A stretch of 64,000 bases of DNA from Cristatella mucedo (taxonomy: Eukaryota; Bryozoa; Phylactolaemata; Cristatellidae). Below are positions 1 through 26,218 of the stretch, piece after piece (the first letter of the stretch is position 1; every line of letters begins with the position of its first letter). The DNA is taken from contig WPIO01000001.1 of assembly GCA_009760855.2 (NCBI GenBank), positions 2,033,501 through 2,097,500 of the forward strand, given 5' to 3'. The notes beneath the pieces were generated by a model that was not told the origin of the DNA, made no database searches, and saw only the letters and a list, made by a program, of their open reading frames with translations. Made by a program: the position numbers and the translations under genes.

Positions 1-925
1 AGCTTATCGACTTTCGCGGCTTCATTCTATCGCGGTTTTTTCAAATATCTTCATTAACAAGTTAATCGAGATGGTGACAATGATACAGCGCGCGCTCGGT
101 TTTCCAAGTCACTTGCACACCCCTTCATCGCTATTAAAACTAAAATGACTGTACGTATGGGTTGTTGGTCTATTTATTCAAGCACCCCAACAAATCCTTG
201 AACGTCAGGTGCAGCCTCACTGAGAGCGGTAACCTTGCTCTTCTTTGCCGTGCAGTACATCGCTCTTCTTCTTCATCATCATCATAATCATCGAAGAAAT
301 TGCACTATTTTCATAAGTTAACGTTTGTGTGTAAAAACTGCGTGTGTGTAATTAAACGTACATAATAATAATATGATATTTGTAACGTCTAATACGTCTT
401 ATCTTCCCTTACTCTTTGCCTAGTATATTGGGTAATGCGGATGGAATGGTGACTAAAAGGTGTTACTTCATGTCCAGATGGCTTTAATAATGTTAGAAAG
501 TGAATTAGAAGTTCATAAACAGGTTTTCTTTGCTCTAGTTACGAAAATATTTGATTTATAAATAATGAATCGTACTTAGCGGAAATTCACCTATCGTGGC
601 AGAGTCAGTGCGGAACCGATTAACCGCGATAAACGAGAGACGACTGTATTCCAGGTAGAACAATAATATGAGCATTGGGATCTTCAAAAGATCTTCAGGA
701 GATTATTTAAACTAGACAGCGGCATTTAGCATGAAAGAAATGCCCATTGTGAAGGGGGCCAATAATTGTGAGAGGAGGAGACAGAACCTGAAGGAGGAGG
801 AGGAGAAGAAGAGAAATTCTTATTGTAAGCCCTTCTTGATGGATGCAAAACACGTGTTCATAATATGCATCGAGTGTGCCTAGTATTGCGAATGTTGTGG
901 AATTTTATATACATTAATTGCTATC
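1..925. other. No gene recognised
   Basis: Low-GC sequence with no convincing ORF or domain. A purine-rich stretch (GGAGGAGGAGG) lies near 790-812. Confidence 0.5.
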
Positions 926-1620
926 AAGATGTACTCTCCCTCTTGCCGATATGATCACCAAGCACAATCTAGGCTTTCACTTCTATGCAGATGACACCCA
1001 GTTGCACCTTTGATTTGATCCCTACCAGTCCTCCAGCTCGTAGAATTCTCAAGACAACCTTGCTCCATGTATTGCTGACCTCCGCACATGGATGGTAGCA
1101 ACTTCCTCAAATTAAACGACGAGAAAAATCAACCTATTAGTTATGGGAAAACCAAGAGGGTTTCGGAAACTGGAAAGATTATCGCTCAAAGTCGGCTCGG
1201 CCAGCATATCTCCTAATGAATCTACATGAAATCTAGATGTCCTGTTCCCAAGTGATCATTCACTAGATAATCATATCATCATATCTTCGCAGTCAAGTCT
1301 GCCTACTTTCAGCTGCATAGCATTGCTAAAATTCAGGCTTGCTTAGGCAGGGATGCTAAAAACGCAACTATTTATCATAGAATTTAGTGGGTCCATGTGA
1401 TTCGTCATTTTCGTGCTTACGCGTGCTGAGAATGTTCATGCTGCCACTCACCGTACTTGCATGCTGACCCTGTGCATGTCACCTCTAATCATGTTATACT
1501 TGCTGTCCTTGAGCATGCTATAACTAACTATTCGATCATGCTTCCTTTGCAGTAAATGCAAAGTGCCTAGAAAGAGATTAAGTTTTCTGGGGGCTATACA
1601 CATGCATTATTATTGCTTTC
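926..1620 (+). mobile_element. LINE-A fragment (CR1/L2-like), decayed, with 3' tail
   Basis: One frame reads LGFHFYADDTQLHL, the reverse transcriptase catalytic Y-A-D-D box, then stops. Frameshifted continuation matches the L-x-D-L-x-TWM block. The element ends at about 1560-1610 with the family tail containing AGAGATTAAG. It carries internal deletions and is not functional. Confidence 0.75.
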
Positions 1621-1779
1621 ACAGCTCGCCACACGTATTGAATACTAATTAGGCTTATGCATGCATATCCGGTGCGTGCTGTTCCGGCTGGTTTCAACTT
1701 TCAATTCCATAGTAAACACATTTAGCATGAAAGCAGCATGACATGATTAGATTCTTTGGTTGGCGCCATTATTCAGTGA

Positions 1780-2100
1780 TATATTAATAATATATATATA
1801 TAATATAATATATATATATATTACATATATATATAATATATAAATATATATATTATATATAAATATATATATATTATATATATATATATATAAATAAATT
1901 ATAATTATATATTAATATATATTATATATACACACACACACACATATATATATATATTAAATATTAATATATACATACTATAAATATATATATAATATAT
2001 ATTTATATTATATTATATTATATTTATAAAATATTTATTTATGTTATATAATTTAAATAATATTATATATATATATGTTATATGTTGGCATATATATACG
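1780..2100. repeat. AT-rich simple repeat
   Basis: About 320 bp of TA-rich low-complexity DNA with a short (CA)n run at 1930-1943. It has many self-complementary segments. ORFs here are chance. Confidence 0.95.
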
Positions 2101-2626
2101 ATATATATTCTTAATGATATCATTAAGATGCCAGGCAGGCTAAGGGCAATGTGGTAGTGATTCATAATGCAAGCGGTAGGCACGTTGTTTGCAGTCATTC
2201 ACCGTTAGACGTTTCAGTTTCAGCTGTCAGCAAAATCAGGCTACCTTGCTTCTTCTAAATTACAGACAGGAGGCGCATAATGTTGAGTCGATGCAATGCC
2301 ACGAGGCTCCCGCGCGCAGTTCCCAGTGGCTGAGCTATGACGCTGATGCCTCGATGCTTTATGCTCTATAAATAGTCGGCTAATAATAAGTCGACATTTG
2401 TATGACTACTGTCACAGGGACCGAACTCACTGTCGACTATGCTTGAGTTGACAACCTGTCGATTTGCTTACAAATGTGTCACGTCTGCATACAAATGTGT
2501 CACGACTTCGCCTTCATTTCTTTTTTAGCCCACACCTCCCGCTCGACCACGTATTACGGTAAGCAGGACCGACGGCGCAGCGCCGCCGCTCAGCTCCAGC
2601 TACGTCGCAGTGACCTCGTCAGGAGT

Positions 2627-16678
<14,052 letters not shown>

Positions 16679-16843
16679 TGAGTCATTCCTTGACTTTCGC
16701 TGTTTGATCGAATGATGGTGATATCGGAATGTTTCACTTCATGAAATAATTGACGCAGTACATTTGTACAACAGTCTGCTCCAATATGTAATTTGCAATG
16801 CAGGGTGCGATAATGTGTGCCAATATATTTTGCTATTAAGAAT

Positions 16844-16849
16844 AATAAA
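16844..16849 (+). terminator. Poly(A) signal of the CUB gene
   Basis: A canonical AATAAA lies 166 bp after the stop codon. A second AATAAA at 17123-17128 could serve a longer 3' UTR. Confidence 0.6.
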
Positions 16850-16902
16850 TGAGCTCGATCACTTATCTACGTAATCGTAGGGCGAGATAACAGCTATACA
16901 AA

Positions 16903-17097
16903 ATGGTCAGCACTCGAGTGAAATTCGCCGGTAAAGGGAACAGGGTGGCACAGGCAAGAAAGTTTGGTATCGTGACGAGCGAGCGATCGAGAAATAAAAA
17001 TATGAGGTGGAGAGTTGCAGGCACAGATTCCAAGCAGGAAGAAACACCCAGAGCGTCTTCATCTTCTAAGCCTGCATTACATCAGCAGTTTCGATAG
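16903..17097 (+). CDS. Small basic ORF after the CUB gene
   Basis: ATG and 64 codons, Arg/Lys- and Ser-rich, followed by TAG and an AATAAA at 17123. No domain is recognised. No acceptor with the right phase joins it to exon 8, so it is not an alternative last exon. It may be chance sequence in the 3' flank. Confidence 0.2.
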   Translation: MVSTRVKFAGKGNRVAQARKFGIVTSERSRNKNMRWRVAGTDSKQEETPRASSSSKPALHQQFR

Positions 17098-17399
17098 TGA
17101 GCTATGTTCACAAGATTGCAAAAATAAATGGAAAGTCCATTTCTAACGTCTCTCCTTCTACAACAAGTAAAGAAAGCTGATTGATCTATTTGGCGGGAGC
17201 CGGACTCTTGGCACTTCCGAAGGTGGAGATTAGCGAAATTATGATACTTCTATTATGCATCGGTGTGCTTACAAATGACCGTATTGAAACTGAGTAAACT
17301 ATTCAGACTCAGAGCATGAAGGCAGTATTTACTCGGGTATTTTCTTTCGACGGGCCTTTTTTCCTTGTTTCAAAAATAGGAGAGAGAAGTGTGCGAGTG

Positions 17400-17473
17400 A
17401 GAGACGAGAGAGGGAGGGAGGGAGGGAGGGAGTGAAGGAGAGAGAGAGAGAGAGAGAGAGAGCAAGGGAGAGA

Positions 17474-17551
<78 letters not shown>

Positions 17552-17580
17552 AGGAGAGAGAGACAGAGAGAAAGGGAGGA
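17400..17580. repeat. Purine-rich GA microsatellite
   Basis: GGGA-type repeats at 17410-17435, then GA repeats with short interruptions to about 17545 and a GA-rich tail. Confidence 0.95.
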
Positions 17581-17689
17581 AGGTGGAGGATGAGATGGTG
17601 GCGAGAGTGATGCAATAGAGAAGGAGGGAAGAAGAAGAGAAGCTACTTCAGCGTTCCACAGCAGCACGTGAAAAAGAGATAATAATAAT

Positions 17690-18158
17690 AATAATAATAT
17701 TGCACTTGATAAAGCGCCCTCAGAGAACTTAATCTCTTTCTAGGCGCTTTACATTTGCTGCAAGGTGATACGCAATAGAATGGTAAGTAAAATCATGCTT
17801 GAAAAACAAACAAAATGAATAACATGGTTAGGGGTTACATGCACTGGGTCAGCATGCAAATGTGGTTAGTGGCAGCATGCACAGTGTCAGCACGCATAAG
17901 CACATCGAGGACGAATCACAAGGACCCACTAAATGCTGTCCTAAATAGGTATGTTTTTAAGTTTCTTTTAAATGTGGTCAGGTCAGGGGATGTTCTGATG
18001 CAGGTCGGGAGGGAGTTCCAGGCTGTGGGAGCATACGAGCTAAATGCACGGTCTCCAAAGGATTTAAGGTTTGATTCAGTCTCGCTACTAATCTCAAAGA
18101 TGGCGTTCTGACTGGCAGACAACTGACCCAACGAGTCAGCGAACCGCGATCTCAACAA
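17690..18158 (-). mobile_element. LINE-A 3' end with ORF2 C terminus
   Basis: The minus frame from about 18158 reads SFGDRAFSSYAPTAWNSLPT then TTFKRNLKTYLF, the conserved C-terminal block of CR1/L2-type ORF2. The 3' UTR follows, ending in the hairpin tail and an (ATT)n run at 17690-17700. It is 5' truncated. Confidence 0.85.
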
Positions 18159-18479
18159 GTGCCACGGTCATTCGAAAATGTTCGCTTCGCCGGCCTTAGC
18201 GATCGCCCAACACCCGCGTCGCTCTTCTCTGCCTGTGGCACGCTTCGGGTCAATTGGCCAGGCTGCCTGTCCACGCACAGGCTGGCTCCCCATAGCGCCT
18301 TAACAGATGAGGCTTTTTCTTGGCGCCAGACGAAGCTTGACGAACGGCCGGCGTACTGATGCTGGTGAGCCTTGACCATTGGCCTTGACCTATCGACTTT
18401 CGCACGTCGCCCCACACGTGCACGCTGGCGAGCGCGAAGCAGCCGAAGCAGCTGCTGCGATCGAGAAATCTCAGCAGCA

Positions 18480-18690
18480 GCCGCTGCTGCATCGCTCACA
18501 GAGTATTCTAGCGGTTCAGAACGTGGAAAGATGGGCAGTGCAAGGGAGATTCTTGGAGAGCCGATTAGCTGTGTAGGATTACATTGAATCGCTGGCGAAC
18601 GTACGGCTGAACCTCGAGTAGATGCATCTCGGTAGCCCTGCCACGAATGAAACAGGTGCATGAGTACAGCTGCTAGCGTGGAGCGTTGCG
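18480..18690. repeat. Dispersed ~200-bp repeat, copy 1
   Basis: Closely matches 27965-28167 (AGAGTATTCTAGCG, GGGAGATTCTTGGAGAGCC, CAGCTGCTAGCGTGGAGCG). No coding capacity is recognised. Confidence 0.85.
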
Positions 18691-19680
18691 TGTAGCGTGA
18701 AGAGTGCGACTATCAGGTGCGGACAGGTGCACGATGCCATACTGGCGAACGCTCTAGATCGCTCAGGCACACTTCATCTAAATAGCAGGAGGCCGCACGT
18801 CGTCTTTCGCACGCACACGCTTAGCAACAGAGGATACACCGCGAGCTAGCACCAAGCAACGCAGAGGCGAAGCCAGGACTGGAGCGCCGGGGCACGGGTA
18901 GGGGCAGAGCCCCTTCCCCAGAGCCAGCGGGTGTCGCGAAGCTAGGCTAAGCCACTAGGAGCGAGCCGCCATGCAAGCGCGGCCCTGACGGGTGTTAGAC
19001 TCGGCTACCACCTACCAGGCCAGGGGTGGCAGCTGCCACTCCTGCCACCCCCTTGAGTTCGCCTCTGGAGCAATCGGACTGATGGCCGGACTGGTGTCTC
19101 GACCCGTGGATCGACAGAATCGTAGGAGCCGCCTCTAATAAGTGCCGATATGCTGACGATAGTTGAATGCAATTGGTATTTCCTAAACTGGATAAGCTAA
19201 TATGGAAGAATTCACAACAAAATCTGGCTTCGTTCAGCTCCGACCCTTGATTTTCCTACAAATCTACAATGTGTGAGCATCCGACCGGATCGCATCTGCT
19301 CGCTTCTGCTCAAAATTGCCGCCATCTGATGTAAGTATCAAGCAATCAAAGCTGCCGCAGCTTTACTAAATAAAAAGCCTGTGAATATGATGCATGCGGT
19401 CTATAATATTCAGACTATGTGAACTGCTAATAAACCCTCGTGGCAGTTAGAATGCCGGGGCAACGGTCTAAAGTATACCCTCGGCTGGAGTATATCTATT
19501 GGTTAAAACGGTCTTGGCCACTTTATATTCCGGGGGTGTATTATTTTAGCGAAGCGCCAGCTTGGCCTAAATGGCCCTGGCCAGAAGGGTTCGCATGAAC
19601 TGCTCGGCTGAAAAACACCTTGGTCCTCGAGCAGTGAGCAAGAGGGGGCAGCAGTGTGGCGAGATACAGGTCTTTATAGA
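18691..19680. other. No gene recognised
   Basis: No domain, RNA gene or repeat family is recognised. Confidence 0.4.
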
Positions 19681-19681
19681 C

Positions 19682-19682
<1 letters not shown>

Positions 19683-19729
<47 letters not shown>

Positions 19730-19900
19730 CCCTCTCTCTCGCTCTTTATAATAATAAGAATAATACTCTTGATACAGCGCCATCACAGAACATAATCTCT
19801 TCTTCTTTGGCGCTTTAAATTTGCTGCAAAGGAAACACGATCAAATGGTGAGTGATATCATGCTTGATAAGCAGCTCTTTCCTCCTGTAGGAAGGGCTTA
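19683..19900 (-). mobile_element. (CT)n tract and LINE-A 3' tail
   Basis: CT-rich runs at 19680-19745, then an AATAATAAG stretch and the minus-strand LINE-A tail (CACAGAACATAATCTCTTC, GGCGCTTTAAATTTGCTGCA). Confidence 0.7.
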
Positions 19901-21440
19901 ACGCGAGCTCAGGAAGAGGCTCAATGCCAGCTACGGTATATCTACTTGAAGCATAGGCCTACTACCTAGAGGAGCTTGTGATTGATGTCGGCTTGTCAAT
20001 TCTACTGTCCCGGCTATCCTTTAAAAAGTAGGGGACGCTGGCTGAGGGTCTGCGTCCTCATCATCACCACCGGCCATCCGACAGTTTCTCTTAGAACGAG
20101 TAAGGTTGGGCAGGTTGTTCACGCCAGCGATCGACAGCCACGAGACAGCGAAGAAGGGAGAATTTTGCGGACGCCATTGAATACGGTCTTTTAGCGCCCG
20201 AGGCTCGCATTTTGTGTGTGCTTGTGTATATGCGGCCGTGGTCCTGGCGCAGATACTTAGCGCCGTGGACTAGAGTTTAGAGTCTCAGGTGCAGTAGAGG
20301 GAGGAACTCTCGTCTTCGCAGGCGAAGCGGCCCTCACTTCACTTGCCTCCGCTAAAGGAGACAGCGGAGCCCTAGTTAGTTCTGAGGTCAGGAGTCCGGG
20401 GGGGGGGTCCGGGGTGTTCCTAAGGCGTTCCTGGAGCGTTCCTGGGGCGTTCCTGCCTGCGCGAAAATGGACGGCATTTTTTCGTCAAGAGCGATTGTAA
20501 GCGTTGGCAAGCTATAAGCGCTTGCGAGGAGCATGGGGGGATAAAGCTAAACCAGACTCGCAGCGACATTGAGCGCCGCTTGCAAATAAGATTCAGTAGA
20601 ATTGAAGCCAATTATTGGGCCCAATAATTAATATATAATAATCTATTAATATAATAATTAATAATTAATAATTAATATACTCGTTAATTATTGAGTAGAA
20701 TCGCCGAATCATTATCTTCGGTGTTTCATTATTGCCTAGGCCACTGCATGCCCCTCTGGGCTATAATATATCCCGTCATGTCGTATCGATAGTTTTGAGC
20801 GATACACGCGTGAATCTTTGCCGGATAGCTCAGCAATCTGTGCCGGCGCCAACCAGTGGAGTAGTGAGACCTTTCGGCCCCCCCCCCGGGGACAAAGCTG
20901 CTAATCGCGCCCCTATCCTTGTCAAAAATTGCTGCAAAACAGCTCCACCACAAATGCTAAAGATACACGCAATCAATCATATCAAGTCGAGAGGGTTGTA
21001 ATAACTGTAGGAACGGTACAAGGTAGCTATCATAGCTTTAACTTACGGTGAATTTTTCTGGCCTTGAACGCGGCAAACTGACCTAGTCTAGTTTGAAAGT
21101 CAATATTTTCCCGTATTTTTTTCTCTATGCTTAGCGAAGCCAAATAAAATCTTGCCGATTAACGCTTCCAGATACGACTGGATTTTCTTCAGCTAGCTAC
21201 AAGAACGTTCACAACTGGCAACTGATACAGGTATGGAGAGAGAGAGAGGAACCTGCAAGGCAACTCTCAAATTAGCAAACGCATCTTCTCCATAACTGAC
21301 AATGAAAGACGTGAGTTACAGTGGGCTCTTTGGTGTTGAGTCGTGACGTGTAGCATGAAGCATTTTACAGTCACATATTTTGTTGCACAGGTCTATTCCA
21401 TCAATGTCTAAATATTAGAAGTCTCCAAGATCTAGACATT
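19901..21440. other. No gene recognised
   Basis: Includes an 11-bp GCGTTCCTGG-type short repeat at 20418-20455 and an AT-rich TAATTAATAAT block at 20625-20695. Confidence 0.4.
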
Positions 21441-21441
21441 G

Positions 21442-21780
21442 CTAGTGGAGATTGTTCCGGTCGAGTGCATCCAAAAGCTGCTCAACTTCCAACAAGAAAC
21501 CAACTTTGGCATCAAAATATGTGAGCCGGGAGAATCTAGATATAATTTCTCGTCGGAGATAGTCTATGCTTTTCTCCATTATTCTTAAAATATCCTCTTC
21601 GGCCGTGAGAGTGGACGTATTGAGAGAATTCTCCAGGTATCTGCATCCGGCGGATTCTTCATTCAACTGCAAATTACCACAATTCACATCTTTTGGCATC
21701 TTGCAGTGACTATTGACACCGGTTTTCTCGAAGTCTTGATAACTCAATCTCAAGAGAGTGAAGGTCAAAAGAGGAGCTGG
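21442..21780 (-). pseudogene. Unrecognised decayed ORF
   Basis: The minus frame before the SINE gives about 105 codons of protein-like sequence (TAEEDILRIMEKSIDYLRRE, FLLEVEQLLDALDRNNLH) ending at TAG. A second protein-like minus stretch (STLEAVNDRLSSILGLSEQL) lies at about 22030-22160 beyond the SINE-1. No family is assigned; a decayed transposon or gene fragment split by the SINE is inferred. Confidence 0.35.
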
Positions 21781-21920
21781 TTTGGCCCAATGATTAAGGT
21801 GCTCGCCCCGACCAAGGTCTGGCCGAGGTAGTGGGCTCAAGCCCTGTGGCATATGTGAAGCGCCTGAATTGAGATTAAGTTCTCTTATGGTGCTATACAA
21901 AACTATTTTTATTGTATCTT
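21775..21920 (+). mobile_element. SINE-1 copy
   Basis: A-box region GGTTTGGCCCAATGATTAAG, B-box-like GTGGGCTCAAGCCC, then the tail GAGATTAAGTTCTCTTATGG. Confidence 0.8.
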
Positions 21921-23079
21921 ATTTTTTAAGTTCATCTTTAGATTGTGCAGTCTTTTTTAAACGTAGGCAATCTTCCTTAAGACGCTGTACCAAAAAAGCA
22001 ACAAACATATCCAGCAAGTTAAAGTTCACAATACAATGTGGAGACTACCAGCTTCACTTCTTGTTTCAAGCGTTCCACGTGTGTCCTCACACAGTTGCTC
22101 CGAAAGACCTAAAATGCTGCTCAGTCTGTCATTGACAGCTTCCAAAGTGCTCCGCTCTTGCACTCTACCTTTTTTGTAGAGTAATGTTTGACAGTGATAG
22201 CTAAGAGTTTCTACAGCTCATCGCACTTCAGAGTTTGTGGTTTCGTTTAAGTTATGGCATCGTCCATGATCGTTGTACGAGTGGGCTGTGACAATTGATG
22301 TGGTATGCGGTCAGGATGTGCTGTTAATGATTGTTGGGACAAGGGTAGTCGCAGCGGGGACTCCTGTGGGAAAGAGAGGCCAAGAGAACAGTGCTTCCTC
22401 TGCTCCGTGCGAAATGAAATGAACTTCTGGTATTGGTCTTCGGCTGGCATTGTGGTGCTGTGTGTACGACGATAACCAAGCTACAAGCTATTTGTTGGGA
22501 TGGAGTCGATGGCAGTGCTAGCCAAAGTCCAACGTACGACGGCAAAACAGACTTCGTCGAGTGGTTACGTCGACTGGATGCCGTGGCCAAGCTGCACAAG
22601 ATTAAATACGACGACCTCGCTGCACTCATGCCTCTGTACTTGATCGCCAAAGCTTTTGCGGTCCATGAAGTGCTGACGCATAGAGATAAGAGTGATTACG
22701 CCAAGGTGAAATGCGAACTCAGCACCGCGTTTTCGCCGGATCGCTTCCTCGCGTTCGATAAGTTTTCGAGCAGAAGACTTCGCGAGGGTGAGACGCCGGA
22801 CATCTACTTGGCCGACCTTGTTCGCTTGGCGCCCATTGTCTTCGCTGCCCAGCGGCAAGCTGGGGTACCTGCGCATCACCCTCGGAGTCTTTGCTGAAAT
22901 GTGCGTAGGTGTCGGGCGATGACCCGATGACGTAAAGCGAAAGCTGCGAGCTCCAAAAGCTCGCTCATCAGAGTGGCCGAGTTGCCCGAGCTGCTGCTGG
23001 TTGAAATGTCGTGAGGGATTCGGTTTCGCCAGTCTGAGGCGCGTCTCGCCGGTTGTTTCGAGGATCGACGAGCGCAGAC

Positions 23080-23250
23080 GACCCGAGGCGAAGACCACGT
23101 GGTGCAGTCTAGGCTGACTTCTCAGGCGAAGACCACGAGTGGTGCAGTCTAGGCTGGCTTCTAAGGCGAAGACCACGCAGTGCAGTCTAGGCTGGCTTCG
23201 AAAAGGCGAAGACCACGCGTGGTGCAGTCTAGGCTGGCTTCAAAAAGGCG
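23080..23250. repeat. ~45-bp tandem repeat, four units
   Basis: Units share GGCGAAGACCACG...TGGTGCAGTCTAGGCTGGCTTC, inside the LTR-element remnant. Confidence 0.9.
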
Positions 23251-23251
23251 G

Positions 23252-23286
23252 TGCACCGACCTGCCTTTTCAAGGCAGGTCGGTGCA
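23252..23286. repeat. Perfect 16-bp hairpin
   Basis: TGCACCGACCTGCCTT, a 3-nt loop, then its exact complement, directly after the 45-bp tandem repeat. Confidence 0.95.
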
Positions 23287-25139
23287 AGCGACTTTGCTGG
23301 ATCTGCGGTGATCCGAATCGCCTAGCCACGGCGTCTAGCAACGAGCTCCATGATCTGTGCGATCAGAAAAACGACTAAGGGAAACCGTCGACACCTGCGC
23401 CAGCGTGCTCGACTACCCGCGAAACCGCACTTATCGACACTGGCTGTTCCCGAACTTTGCTTGCAGCAGTGCTGGCTTCCTCGCGTGAATTGCAGCCGGC
23501 GAGGGAGGCGAGGGATCTTGATGATAAACGATGACTGCACGATTGTGTGCCTTTACACGGAAGGCCAGTTTGCTAGTTACAACAGTACCGCTGGAGGTTA
23601 ATTGTTTGGTGACTGATGTAATTGCTGGCCGGGACAACGTCCTCGGGATGGATGTCATAAGAGCACTAGGCGGCGTCTGAATTGGACTCGGTGAAGGCTT
23701 TGTTGACTTTGGTAACGAGGCACCCGCTGCCCGAGGCATCCGTGGTGAAAGAGCCGGTGTAACTTACCCTCGCGTTCCTCCGGCCAGCGACGCATCACTC
23801 TTTGCTAAAGTCGGAGATTTGAGAGGGCTTGCAGTCTCAGGCAAAGACTTCACTGCCGCATTTTGCGATGGTGCGTCGCACGTGCAATGGAACTGGAAAG
23901 AGGGTGTACAAGCACCCTTGCTGCAGAGCCGCGTACGCGTAAAGCAGAGGTTTGGTCAAACTTCAGGGAGCCAATATCATTCAGGGTCAGCACATGGAAA
24001 ATTGCAGCAGATTCCGTATCTTCTTTTCTTGTGGTATTGAAGGCACCCCAAGGGTCCAAATACTGACTGTCATGGTCTTCGCGGAGCAAAGTGTTTTTTT
24101 TTAATGAAGCTTTCAACTAGCAGCAGAGTGCTTGTTTCCCTGGTGCTGTCCTGCTTTCTGCCTTCACTCTGTTCCTCCTCTTCCCAGCTCTTGCGATTGT
24201 CTCCATCCTGCTTGCTTTAGTCCTCCTCAAACTGTTCTTCCTTATTCCCTCTGTGAATGTCAAAATGTTCCTAGTGTTTTTCTGTGTCTTCACTGTCTTC
24301 AGCTTTTTTCAGGCCTTCTTAAAGAAACCTTCTAGTACCTTCTGCTGGGGCTGGACCCTCGCGCTCGCTTCTTTCTCGTCCTAAAGTTCCCTTCATTTTC
24401 TGTTCTGGACGTCACTTGCCTTGTTTCCTTCCATGTCGTCTGAAAGTAGATTGTGGTGACCGAGGATTTACAAAATTAGGCAGTAGCCTTAAATAAAGTG
24501 CAGTTTACGGAGGCTGGTCTGGAGTAACAGTAGAGACATTCACGCCGTTGACTCCATCCCCAGAGGAAGAGGTTGAGCCTCAGGGGAACTTGACAAAAGG
24601 GCTTGGGAAGATTGGAAGTGCCGACGTCGTCTACATGCATGCGTCTCAATGCACACAGTGTCTCTAAGTAGAATACAATCTAAAATAAACACTCACTAAT
24701 CACTTTCTCAAACTGGCTATTTTGGCGACGAAAAGTCCGAGTGAGCGGCAGACAGTATCCTGTCAATAAAACTGCATGAACCGGATGAGCTCATGTGCTT
24801 GTGACAGGCTGGCGCAGCTAGCTAAGCCTAGCTTGGCCTGTCTGTAAATGTGCTTAACTAGCTCAGCACGAAATAGTCAAGTCCATTGAAACAAGGGCTT
24901 ACTTGAAATCAAAATATGTAGTCTCACATGAAAAGCTTTTATAAAAAATTCACAATTCATTTTGATTTTTGGCAACCCTTGACCTTGGCGCCCGGGGACA
25001 TCTGTCTCCCCCTGCCCTGTGCCTCTGGCGCCGACCGTGGCACCCCATTCTCTGCTCGACCCCGTGTTTATCTTAAGGGACTCACTACTCAGATCTCTCA
25101 CGTGCCTCGCCTTTTCTAGCAACTATTTCTTAAGTCGGA

Positions 25140-25255
25140 ATGTTGGCTACCGTATGCGCACCGAAAGATCTTAGCCTCCGTGTGCGCTGTAGAAAACTCT
25201 CTAGCCTAGCAATGCTCCTGTCATTGTGACTCTGCGCCGTTACAGACGGCAAAAA
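25140..25255 (+). mobile_element. LINE-B 3' tail fragment
   Basis: GTTGGCTACCGTATGCGCAC, CGAAAG and a later GTTACAGACGG match the LINE-B terminal region. Confidence 0.5.
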
Positions 25256-26094
25256 ATGTACATACTGCATAATTCCAAGAGATTTAATAAGGAATCTTGA
25301 GAGCCCAGGATTAGCCTCCGGTTGTAAGGGCGGCCGCCTGTGTTGCCCTGCTGGTGCGGGATTTTTGGTGTTCAGCTTTAAACTCGCAAAACCGCAAGTT
25401 GTTTTTCAAATTTTTTTTATAGTTCACGGCGAAATAGACCACGACCACCGCTTCGAGCGCTTCTAAAAACTGCTCTAGCTGACCAAATTAAAAATCTCAC
25501 TTTCATTTATACGGTTTTTAGATATCGGCGCATTTTATTTCGGATACCAGCAGATATTTATTGCATCTGTTCTGTTCTAATAATGGCCACTGAACATTCA
25601 GCAATAATTAAAATAGTTATAATTAAAAAATGTTGTCATCTACGTCGTCTTTCATATGGGGTACATTCTGACCTGGATAGATATAGCTTAGGCTAGCCTA
25701 TTTTACACCTCAGACATGAAGTGGCCTAGGCCGATGTATCCCTGAGATATAAAGTGGCCTAGGCCGTTTTAAGCTAGGGTTATAATCTGAGCGGGTTATA
25801 ATCTGGCTTATTACACAGGATTCGATTTCGACCGGCCTATGTTTCGCCAGGCTTTTTTTACGTAGGAGGCCGCCGTTGAACTCGACACAAACTTTGACTC
25901 TCAGGCTAAAAAGACGACTACTAGTCCTCTAGACCCTGTTGCAACAATTCTCCTTATGAAGCGCATAGAGCTCTTTCTGCCGAACGCAGCCAATACTGGA
26001 AATATATCCGGTTGCCGGTGGAGTCCACTACCCTCGAAAAACGGCCATCATAGGGTCACTCGTTAAATATAAATAAAAAATATTTCATTTATAT

Positions 26095-26218
26095 AGCGCC
26101 CCAAGAGAACTTAATCTCTATTCAGGCGCTTCACATATGCCTCGGGGCTTGAGCCCACAACCTCAGTCATACCTTGGTCGGGGCGAGCACCTTAACCGCT
26201 ACGCCAAACCAGCTCGGT
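26095..26218 (-). mobile_element. SINE-1 copy
   Basis: Complete minus copy: tail AAGAGAACTTAATCTCTATT, B-box complement GGGGCTTGAGCCCAC, A-box complement CACCTTAACCGCTACGCC. Confidence 0.85.

Larger units (their letters stand above)
22433..24010 (+). mobile_element. Decayed LTR retrotransposon: gag, Cys knuckle, protease remnant
   Basis: 22490-22895 encodes a gag-like block (YDGKTDFVEWLRRLDAVAKL, FSSRRLREGETPDIYLADL). At 23293-23350 a CWICGDPNR...H..C zinc-knuckle-like motif appears. Around 23435 a D-T-G-C-S motif typical of retropepsins is visible in another frame. Around 23840-23910 a stretch with QWNWKEG-type sequence follows. Frames change repeatedly and stops interrupt them. No LTRs or reverse transcriptase are seen. 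Assignment to the Ty3/Gypsy type is inference. Confidence 0.6.
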
